NCBI RefSeq assembly: GCF_030936135.1
Contig: NC_082597.1
Span: forward strand, 78,660,495-78,724,494
Source of the DNA: Gavia stellata
Lineage: Eukaryota > Chordata > Aves > Gaviiformes > Gaviidae
Length of the DNA: 64,000 nucleotides
Direction: 5' to 3'
Below are positions 50,973 to 60,204 of the stretch, piece by piece; the first letter of the stretch is position 1, and each line of letters opens with the position of its first letter. Both the position numbers and the translations under genes were made by a program. A model generated the notes under the pieces. The model saw nothing but the letters and a program-made list of their open reading frames with translations. It made no database searches and had not been told where the DNA came from.

Positions 50973-51984
50973 GACTCACAGAATGACAGGGGTTGGAAGG
51001 GACCTCTGGAGACCATCTAGTCCACACCCCCACCAGAGCAGGGTCACCTAGAGCAGGTTGCACAGGAATGCGTCCAGGCGGGTTTTGAATATCTCCAGAG
51101 AAGGAGACTCCACAACTCTCTGGGCAGCTTGTTCCAGTGCTCTGCCACCCTCAAAGGAAAGAAGGTCCTCCTCATGTTTAGATGGAACTTCCTATGACCA
51201 AGTTTGTGCCCGTTACCTCTTGTTCTGTCACTGGGCATCATTGAAAAAAGACTGGCCCCATCCTCCTGGCACCCACCCCTTAAGTATTTATAAACATTGA
51301 TAAGAACCCCCCCTCAGTCTTCTCTTCTCCAGACTAAAAAGACCCAAGTCCCTCAGCCTTTCCTCATAAGACAGATGTTCCAGTCCCCTAATCACCTTTG
51401 TAGCCCTTTGCTGTACCCTCTCCAGCAGCTCCCTGTCCTTCTTGAACCGGGGAGCCCAGAACTGGACAACGCACTCCAGATGCGGCCTCAGCAGGGCAGA
51501 GTAGAGGGGGAGGATAACAACCTCCCTCGACCTGCTAGCCACACTCTTCTTGATGCACCCCAGGATGCCATTGGCCTTCTTGGCCCCAAAGACACATGGC
51601 TGGCTCATGGCCATCCTGTTGTCCACCAGGACTCTCGGGTCCCTTTCCACAGAGCTGCTCTCCAGCAGCTCAGCCCCTAACCTGTACTGATGCATGGGGT
51701 TATTCCTCCCCAGGTGCAGTTCCCTACACTTGCCTTTGTTGAATTTCATAAGGTTCCTCTCTGCCCAACTCTTCAGCCTGTCCAGGTTGCGCTGAATGGC
51801 AGCGCAGCCTTCTGGTGTGTCCGCCACTCCTCCCAGTTCTGTGTCATCAGCAAACTTGCTGAGGGCACACTCTATCCCTTCATCCAGGTCACTGATGAAT
51901 ACATTGAACAGGACTGGACCCAGTACTGACTCCTGAGGAACACCACTTGTTACAGACCTTCAACTAGACTCTGTGCCACTCGAT
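50973..51984 (-). mobile_element. CR1 LINE, 5'-truncated, with reverse transcriptase C-terminal part
   Basis: About 1 kb of avian CR1 on the minus strand. The 3' end lies at the left (complement of CACAGAATGACAGGGGTTGG). At its right side the minus-strand translation carries [13 protein letters not shown] and the reverse transcriptase FADDT box (the YADD position), then continues into an open frame at 51288-51827. That frame contains the family blocks [30 protein letters not shown] and [19 protein letters not shown]. The N-terminal RT, endonuclease and ORF1 are missing, so the copy cannot move by itself. The frame stays open for 179 codons, suggesting fairly young age. Confidence 0.96.
51288..51827 (-). 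pseudogene. CR1 ORF2 C-terminal remnant
   Basis: This open stretch is the region after the palm domain of CR1 reverse transcriptase. The FADDT active-site box lies just upstream in the same element, in frame with [10 protein letters not shown]. Everything before the palm is absent, so this is a dead fragment of ORF2 and not a host gene. A plus-strand frame over the same bases is only its complement. Confidence 0.9.
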
Positions 51985-54900
51985 TAATTAATTTTGATCT
52001 AAAAAGAGCTGTGTAGTTTTCTGGTTGTTTTTTGCGGGGTAGAGGTGGTATATGTTTTGTTGTGGTTTGGGTGGTTTTTTTTTTTTAATATTTCATAAGA
52101 TACAGAAATAATTTTGATGAGGGGAGTAACAGAAAGAGTGATATGGCTCATGCCAAAACTTCAAACTTTGGCACTTCTGGAAAAAACACATTGCAAAACA
52201 GCCAGCTAGAATGTTCCTAGAGAAAGATAAAATTCCTCTTGCAGCTTACAGGAGACAAGTGTATTGTCATAGGAATGGATTAGCAATACTAGCCCCTGGT
52301 TACCAGTAGCAGGTGATAAAGGTATAATTCCCAGGGCAATGACTATGGACAAACACAATAAATTTTAGTGTACTGCCAAAATATTCTCCAGCTGGTTTTG
52401 CCACAGATAGCCATTTCCATATTGACACAAGCAAGTACAATCCGAGCATGTACTAGGCTTCTGAAAGACAAAAAAAATGCACTTATCATGGGAAATGGTA
52501 ATATTTTAAAAACACATCTAACTTAGAATTCCAGATCCCATTTCCAAGCAACTGCAAGCACTTGAAGTGTAAGTTTCATGGAAAGTCAAAGGACTTGGGT
52601 TTCTTAGTGCCACTTTATTATGTGACATTATGATTGTTATTAATATTATAAAAATTTACCTCTGCTCTATCCCTTGGCTTTATTTCAAAATTCCCATTGT
52701 AAGTCTCCTTTTCCCTGAGAAGACACACAGCAAATAGTTAGCTGGTTTGATATCCTGATTTTATTCTAAGAGACAGTAGATAAATGCATAGAATCTTTTA
52801 AAACCTGAATGCATTCATGCATGGAATCTGGAAATTAATACTTTCTCTCCTTCCAAAGCCCTGAATTTCTCCATTAAAAACAATTTATTTTAAGCTTTTT
52901 TCATAAAAAGAAATGAACAGATTTTTTCTTTTTTTAAATGCAAACAAAAGCATCTGCGATGAAAATGAAGGACTAAATCAAGAGAAGGGAAAGGTTAATG
53001 GAAATGCTAACAGAACTACTGAGCCAAGACAAAGCCTACCAGAAATGATGCCAAATTTTGCAAGCTGCCGTCATTATCAGAATTGGTGTAAATTCTAGCC
53101 CTATTGTAGTAGCTATGTACCTAAAATATGTCACTTAAGAACACAAGATAGTAACGAACAATTATTATCAATACAGCAAAAAATAACTTTTTGAATGTAT
53201 TACATTTAATATACCTCCTCTGGCTACAAAACAGGAATTTCAAATGGACTGTGATTTGTTGGACACTCCAAACATGGAGACCGGGAGTCACAACTGAATG
53301 GTAATTACCTACATCACAAGATCAAACTAGAGTTAAGAAGTCTTGAATGTTTTAGAAAATGTAATGCAAAAGACATGCATGAAATAGCTCTTTCAGTAAA
53401 CACGAGTATTTCTTCAAAAAAAGCACTCACAGGTAGCAAGCACTATAAAAAAAAGGATATAAACATCCTGGTAGAATAGGATTATGTCTTACAAATCCTT
53501 ACACCCATACATTTCAGGAGAAAAAAAAGGATGGTTTTAAAGCAAACAGCGAACTGAAGGTAGCAGTTATAATTTCACTCTCCAATGCTAAAAAAAAAAA
53601 AAGACTACACCAATCTACTTTCAGATGCTAACCTTCAAATCTTACTTTCTCATTAAAACCAACCATGCAGAAGGAAAGAAGCAAGACCACTTCAAAGCAA
53701 TAGGTGGCACAAAGGAGGGCTGCCATCACGGCCAGGACTGCATTGCTCTCCGACGCTGCACTTTTGCTTTAACATGCCATTTTGGCTACCCTGAGAAGCT
53801 GCCCAGTTTCCTCTCAGGAAAATGGGGTAAGGGATGCTTTCTCTTGTGGTTGGCTTTGCTTTTTTTAAATTGCAAAAACGCATACAGCTTTTTTTTTAAT
53901 TTTGTTTTTCCTTTTCAAGACTTTGTATTTCTCTAACAGTCTCTGAATTCTCCACTAGTACAATAATACACACCATGAAAGCTAAGCTGACTAAAAAAAA
54001 CCAAGACAAAGCTGAAACACGCTCCATCCCTACTTTAGTCCCATTCTGTAAGCTTTAAGATACTATTTCAAGACCTTATCCAGCCCTTTCTACTTGACAC
54101 TTGCGTAGATGTCAGTAACTGCACAACATGCCGAGTTAAGGTGTGTGTACATGAAGATGCTTGCATGCTCTGCCTCTGGCTGCTAGGACGTGCTAATACT
54201 GTTTCCCATTCGCAGGGTAACAGTGATACCAGAATTACATGCCAGCTCTCCACAGGCTGAGTACCTTAGAATTCCTTACACTCAACCTGCGAAGGATACA
54301 AAAGGATATCCTTCCTGACTTTTTTTTTCTTTCTTTTTAGCCTTTTAGCTGTGAGACTGGGCCAGAACCAAGCTTCCTTTCCAAACTTCGTATGTGTAAC
54401 TGCTCCGATAACTAAACCCTACCGAAATTTTATTGAACACTGCCTTGAATGTTACCTGGGCCCAATTCAAGAAAAGACAAAGTGGAGTATGAATAAAATA
54501 AAAACTGTGGTGACATCAACAAGCAGGGAACTAACAAGGGAGAGCCCTCAACACAAGCCTGTTTGCCAAGGAGCCGAAGTAGACTACATAGTGCACAGCA
54601 GCATCTATTTTGTTGATAAGTTGCCCCAGAGCCACTGTAACTTACCCTCAGTGAAAGAAGCAAGATAGGGTAGAAGAGAAACAATAAAAAGGAAGGGGAA
54701 CACGATTCATCTTATATCTGCTAACCTCATTTGGTTTTCTTCCCATAAAGCCAGATTTATGGCACCATCGCAAACTGAAAACTGCATTCATTTACCCTCC
54801 CGCATAACAATATCCAGCTTCCTCTGGTATTTGTATGACCTGAGACCATGGACCAAACCACAGATGTTCCTGCATGTTTGGGGGAAAATACGGAATCTTC

Positions 54901-55315
54901 CATCAGGCTTTGAATGCCATTTTGACACAAATACTTCTGGCTACATGGAAGGAATGTATTTCTTGCGTCAATTGTTCTTGACCAAACACCACTAAGATTC
55001 AGAATATCTGAAAGATCAAAGCCAAAAAAACCCAGAGGAATTTAGTATTAAAAGCCATAAATACCTAACAATTATTCTACAGTCTTTCAACATAGCTTAG
55101 AAATGCCAGGCATTTCCCAAAAAGGTATGTGCTGAGCAGATAAGAGAAACCTTTCTTGCTTCTGGTGAAACAAGAACTTCATTCCATTAGAGCATACACC
55201 TAAGCAAATGTAGCTGAGTGAGTGGCTAGTGTTTTGGGCACGTGAGGCAATTGGAAGAAAGAAAAGGAGTATGACAGAGTAGGGATAAACAGCTTCCAAT
55301 TTGCTAAAGGGAGAA

Positions 55316-55342
55316 GGGGGCGGGGGGGGGGGGGGGGCGGGG
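55316..55342 (+). repeat. Long G-run, G-quadruplex candidate
   Basis: The sequence reads five G, C, sixteen G, C, four G. It meets any simple G-quadruplex rule on the plus strand and gives a C-run on the KIAA0930 transcript strand. Such runs are also prone to sequencing error, so the length is uncertain. Confidence 0.85.
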
Positions 55343-57835
55343 TGGAAGAGTTACCACTGAGACCCAGCACTTGTGCTTCACAAATTAAAAACCTCAATTC
55401 ACATCTGCTCTCCCATCCGCCTTTCTTTTGTGTAGGAAATCTGACACCATGATACCTTTGACAAATGCATTTCTTTCTGCAGGAAAAAAGAGCTTTCTTC
55501 ACAGTGTATCAGTTGTCAAGCTGTCAAGATGACTAACATTCACATCACTGCCACATCACTATTGTTGTCCTGTTTAAGCACTAAAAGCATTTGTCAGAAA
55601 TTTTCTGTCAAATTAAAATATGGAAAAGAAAATAGCAGAAATCATTGTGAAAGAGGATTCCCAGGTGGAGAAAGAAAAATAAATCATGAGTTAATTACAA
55701 AATTATCTCTCCAAATATTAACATGGATAATTGTAATACCTGGAATGAAGAAAAAGTTATTCCTAAACCTGATGTGTCAGGACAATAAATAGCCAGGAGG
55801 AAGACACTTCCATATGTTAGAATTTTGTACAGTTAGATTAATGTCTTGACTAAAATGTGTAATGAAGAAAAGTGGAAGAAAAAACACCGCCTTCCTCTAG
55901 CACAGCACTTACTGAAAATAGCTTAGTGCACTATTTGGATCACAGGTTTTCTCCTGGGATGAACTAAAGTTCAAATCCTGAACACCAGCACAAGTAGCCT
56001 GGGGATAGGAGGGAATACATGAAAGTATCACCTTTCCACCATGGATGTGCACAAGGCGACTCCAAATACACTTACACAATCTCTGTTGGAAAAAATTCAA
56101 AGGTTGTCACCTGTGGCTGATGGCTCCTTCTTCCACCATAAATTACTGCCCTTGGAGCAGGGACAGCAGAACAGGTGTTGAATTTGCACCTCAACAGCTG
56201 TAGTTCAGAGTATTAGCAGAACTAACATTGATTTCTTCCTCTCTGTGTTTTTTGTTTTGGTTTTTTTTTGGTTTTTTGGGTTTTTTTTTAAGTCTGCCAG
56301 GCTGTGAGCACCTGAGAAACAGACCCAGTGACCATTCTGCAGCCTCGGCTATGGAAGCAATCATCTCCAGCAGACAGCAGGGTGGACACAGCTGAGACTG
56401 GCAGCCTCTCAAATCCTCTCAGCATGAGTCTGCTGATCATCTACTACATGTCTTTTCACATTAATTCCAGGTATTTGTTCTCTAGAAGCCCAAGCCAGTA
56501 ATCTCACAGATAATTGTGCTTACAGGGGAGAACTGCCTTCTAGACCTCACAGAAAAGACAGCAAACTAAAGGCACTAAGTTAATAAAATAATTAGACTCA
56601 GTATTATCCCAGCAAGAAAAACTGAGATCTCTAGTTTAATGCTTATTCAGAATACAGCTGTAGATGTAGATGAGATAAGAAATCCATAAAAGTGTGTGTA
56701 ACCTGGCTGCAGTCAAGCAAGTATTGATTTAAAGGAAATCCATACCTACACACTGTGCTATAAAGCTGTGTAGTTACAAGTTCAGGAAGTCATCCCACGG
56801 TGTCAGTGACCTCTTACCAAGTTTGTGGCTTGATACCAATCAAATTATCTGGAGAGAATTAGAATGAGAAGAAATTGTCCCCTGTCTCCTAACAAAAGTA
56901 AGAAAGCAATCAGCCCCCCTTCCTCCACTTGAGTCTGGGAAGATGAACTTCCTTCCTCCTTTTCATTAGCTTCAGAGACTGAAGAACCTCATGGAGGTAA
57001 ACAGAAAGGAGATCAGCAGAAAGTACCACTACAGAGAAGCAGATACTGAAGAACTCAAAGGGTTTTCTTATGTTGCTCCACTCAGCAGCATAAAGACTGC
57101 CTGAAAAAGTACAAATCACCTAATCAAAAAAGTGTATCAATTGTCTTTTCTTCAGCCTTCAGGTGATTTTCAATGTCCCCCCATCTCCTCCACTTCGAGA
57201 CCAGATTCTTTTACTCATCCCCTAGACATCACATCAGAAGCCCTGCCAGGTCTCTCCAGCCTCCCAAAGCTCCATAAAGAACGGCCATGAACTGGCATGT
57301 TTGAGCACACACCTTCCTCTCAGATCTATGCATCCACCCGTCCCCAAAGATTTTCCAGTGCTCTGCCCCACCAGACAGGAATGATACAGTGTCATATGAT
57401 GCCACCTACATCTTTTCACGCTCAGGCTGCCGATCCTCTCTATCCCTGTGGTCCAAGGCATCATAGGCACTTAGGTTCTCAACAATAATGGAAAAACTGT
57501 TTCAAAACCTGAGATAAGTTGCATTAAAAGCTTCATAAACAATCACATGAAATCACTGTATAAAACACAGATGACATAGCAGTGAGGAGAGTTCTATAAA
57601 ACAGTCTAAAGTAAATTTACCATCATCACCTGTACTTGAACAAAACGGTTCAGAAAATGTTTCGCCTCCCCATTCTCACTAAACACTTTATCCTCAGGTA
57701 AGAGAGGAGGTGGGAAAGCTAAGCACTAAAAAAATATTCTTGAAACCTGGCCAGGTACACCCGCAGCCTCGCCTGCAGGGCAGCCCGTGCGGGCCAGCAC
57801 CACGGACAGCGCCCGGCGGCACCGCCCCGGGAAAC

Positions 57836-58211
57836 GGCTCCGGCTCACCCCAGCGCCCGGGATAACCCGGGGGGAGGGAAACGGCTCCGGCTCACCCCAG
57901 CGCCCGGGATAACCCGGGGGGAGGGAAACGGCTCCGGCTCACCCCAGCGCCCGGGATAACCCGGGGGGAGGGAAACGGCTCCGGCTCACCCCAGCGCCCG
58001 GGATAACCCGGGGGGAGGGAAACGGCTCCGGCTCACCCCAGCGCCCGGGATAACCCGGGGGGAGGGAAACGGCTCCGGATCCTCCCAGCGCCCGGGATAA
58101 CCCGGGGGGAGGGAAACGGCTCCGGATCCTCCCAGCGCCCGGGATAACCCCGGGTGAGGGAAACGGCTCCGGCTCACCCCAGCGCCCGGGATAATCCCGA
58201 GTGAGGGAAAC
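57836..58211. repeat. 47-bp minisatellite, eight units
   Basis: Eight head-to-tail units start at 57836, 57883, 57930, 57977, 58024, 58071, 58118 and 58165, with exact 47-base spacing. Each contains CCCGGGATAACCCGGG (or a close variant), two self-complementary hexamers separated by four bases that can fold into a hairpin, plus GGGAAACGGCTCCGG. Units starting at 58071 and 58118 share GGATCCTCCC in place of GGCTCACCCC, and the last two have altered ends. Because 47 is not a multiple of three, the long frames across it cycle and are not evidence of a protein. Confidence 0.97.
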
Positions 58212-58559
58212 TTGAAAGCGTCCTGGGCTGAACTCAAAAGGAACCCCGCGAAGCACACCAAGCTCGATGTAACATCCCAAGGATGCTGCTTACGTGGCAT
58301 CTTTAAATGTATCACAAAGAATGAAAAAGCCATACGTTTTCAAAAGCAAAAAATAACAATTTCAACCCACACATGTTGATTTTAACCCATGTATATTAAT
58401 TCCAATCAACAGCTGTATAAGCAAACTGGCTTATTAGGGACACCGCACTTAACTGAGTCATACCATTTTACAGACCTTTTGAAGTAGAAATACACACTGG
58501 AAACTCTATTTTAGTCCCGAATCTGTAACACAGCACCATGCAGGCTGCGATGAAGAAAG

Positions 58560-59070
58560 TTAACTCCACCCGAGCCAGACTCAGCAGACGGGTCTATCTG
58601 GTGAGATGACCCATGTGACACCTAGGACAGAGACCTCCAATACAAGCACAAGCCGTGACAAGCCAGACTGGGGGAAGGTCCTCCAAAGACACCAGAGTAG
58701 ACCCACTGGTTGACCCAAGCAGTCAGGGGAGAGAAGTTCAGGAAGCCCCTGCCTTCGCCGAGTGCCTGAAGCCGATGACCTGCATGTGGAGGGGACTCTG
58801 GTCCAGGACAGTCCCACCTAGCCCACCCCAAAACTGGCAGGACCTCCCCTGGTCACCAGCAGGACCCAGCACAGGAGCGCTCCCCTCCTCCTTCCTGCCC
58901 CTACGGCACAGGCCATGCCCAAGAGCAGGAAGCACAGCTACCACGCTGCCGGTCCCTACCTGGCCTGTCATCCGTCTCTTCTGCCCACCACCATCAACTC
59001 ATCACTCATTGTTCTTACCGGTTAATCAATAAACAGCCAATTCTCCACTACTGTGGCAGTACGCATCAAC
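58560..59070 (+). mobile_element. Possible LTR-like segment
   Basis: A GC-rich block of about 500 bases stands out from its AT-rich flanks. It carries GTTAACTCCACCCGAGCCAG near its left side and AATCAATAAACAGCC near 59023-59037, followed by a short tail ending around TTAACATG. A polyadenylation hexamer close to the 3' end of a GC-rich block is LTR-like. No inverted TG...CA ends or target-site duplication could be confirmed by eye. It may equally be unrelated GC-rich DNA. Confidence 0.25.
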
Positions 59071-59380
59071 TCGGAACCACCACTTAACATGATCAGTTGC
59101 CCAAAGTGTTGCCCAAAGGTAGACCTGCAAATTAGTTAAAAACAACAAGAGTGTTGTTCTAAAATTCTCATTTTGAATATGGCACTGACTGAATTACCAC
59201 AAATAAGATCAGACTCTCCTGAAGACCGATTTTTGCAAAACAACTCCCTTCAAAACTAAACTAGGGTTATTCCCACCACTTTGTTCTTACAGCTCCTGCC
59301 TAACAGTGCATCTGAAAAAGCTCTGCTCTGCTCTCAGTAGATGGGCTGCCACCTTCCCCCCACCTTGCTGACCTTAAAAA

Positions 59381-59420
59381 TTTATTTGGCCAGGCTTTTG
59401 GCTGAGAAATTTTTTTTATT
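59381..59420 (-). terminator. Two candidate poly(A) signals after the nested ORF
   Basis: On the minus strand AATAAA occurs at the complement of 59415-59420 and again at 59381-59386 (within CCAAATAAATTT), 130-170 bases after the stop of the 132-codon frame. A G/T-containing stretch (GGTCAGCAAGGTGGGGGG) follows the second. The arrangement is compatible with a short 3' UTR, but hexamers are common in AT-rich DNA. Confidence 0.35.
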
Positions 59421-59552
59421 GGCTATTTAACAAACAGATGACTACAACGCATACCACAAGAACAGTTTCACAGTAGGCAAAGAAGGTTTTTCTGTTCATG
59501 TCACGTAACAAATAAAATGCACTCTTGCCTTTTTTTTTTCCTAAAGGTGAAA

Positions 59553-59951
59553 TTAGAAACATTCAAAAAATAGACACAAAGAAAACAAGTCGAAGCTAGA
59601 ATAAACAGGCTCTGCAAAAGGCGTTTCCTTCGCCCATGGGGCTGTCTTCGCCGGGGGGGTTGTATGCGCCAGTGGGGCTGTCTTCACTCTGCAGGGCTTC
59701 TTCCATCCACGCAGACAAGCGAGAAGTTTACTCCACCAATTCTGCATGAGGGGTGGCCGGCCATCCTTGCCAATCTGCCCATGCCCCACCAAGACACACG
59801 GGGAACCAGTCAACGGACCTGCTGGGGCTGAGAGCTCGGCGGCAGCAGCCTCTCTCCTCTCCCACTCGCGCTCCTCCCGCCAGTCCCTGGTGGGCAGCTG
59901 GAATCGGACTTGCTTGGGACGGCTGTTCCTCTGACCTTCCCTACGCAGCAT
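59553..59951 (-). CDS. Candidate intronless gene, unknown protein (132 aa)
   Basis: The frame starts at ATG 59951 (G at -3) and ends with TAA at 59553. The peptide begins MLRREGQRNSRPKQVRFQLP, then an Arg/Glu-rich helix-like stretch (DWREEREWERREAAAAE). A central Gly/Pro part follows, then a Trp/basic patch (QNWWSKLLACLRGWKKP), a degenerate repeat (KTAPLAHTTP / KTAPWAKETP) and an aromatic tail FDLFSLCLFFECF. KQVRF fits the loose RVxF docking pattern for protein phosphatase 1. Two AATAAA signals follow (complement of 59415-59420 and 59381-59386); CCAAT and octamer motifs lie about 240 bases upstream. I do not recognise the family. It could be a lineage-specific gene nested in the host intron, a retrocopy, or chance in GC-rich DNA. 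Confidence 0.35.
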   Translation of the reverse strand: MLRREGQRNSRPKQVRFQLPTRDWREEREWERREAAAAELSAPAGPLTGSPCVLVGHGQIGKDGRPPLMQNWWSKLLACLRGWKKPCRVKTAPLAHTTPPAKTAPWAKETPFAEPVYSSFDLFSLCLFFECF

Positions 59952-60132
59952 AGCTACCAAGGCCACTCAGACGCAGACGCCGCGCCGGCGATGCCACAGG
60001 ACACGTGGAAGGCGTGGAAGTGCTCCTCCAGCTGCTGGGGTGCAGGAACCGGAGAGCCGCCTCTCTCGCCTCCACGATCGCTCCAGGAGTGCGGGCAACT
60101 GCCAACTCAGGCCCCGGTGACACACCAGCCCT

Positions 60133-60204
60133 GGCAACGGTGCGCCAGGGAGCAAAGGCTCCTGGGAAATGCCACAAGCAGCCAATGGGCTTCCACATGC
60201 AAAT
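60133..60204. promoter_or_regulatory. Possible promoter motifs: X-box-like, CCAAT, octamer
   Basis: Within about 70 bases there are GGCAACGG (60133-60140), GCCAATGGG (60181-60189) and a perfect octamer ATGCAAAT (60197-60204). On the minus strand the order is ATTTGCAT, ATTGG, then GTTGCC, pointing toward the 132-codon frame about 180 bases further on. CCAAT plus octamer is a known vertebrate promoter combination. No TATA box is obvious. The motifs work in both orientations, so direction is not proven. Confidence 0.35.

Noticed and set aside
51297..51680. Plus-strand 127-codon frame
   Set aside because: It is the complement of the CR1 reverse transcriptase region on the minus strand.
57939..58333. 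Minus-strand frames with repeated PGAG / RSRFPPPGLSRALG peptides
   Set aside because: They are produced by the 47-bp tandem array. The unit is not a multiple of three, so the same peptide recurs only every third unit in each frame and no start or splice context supports translation.
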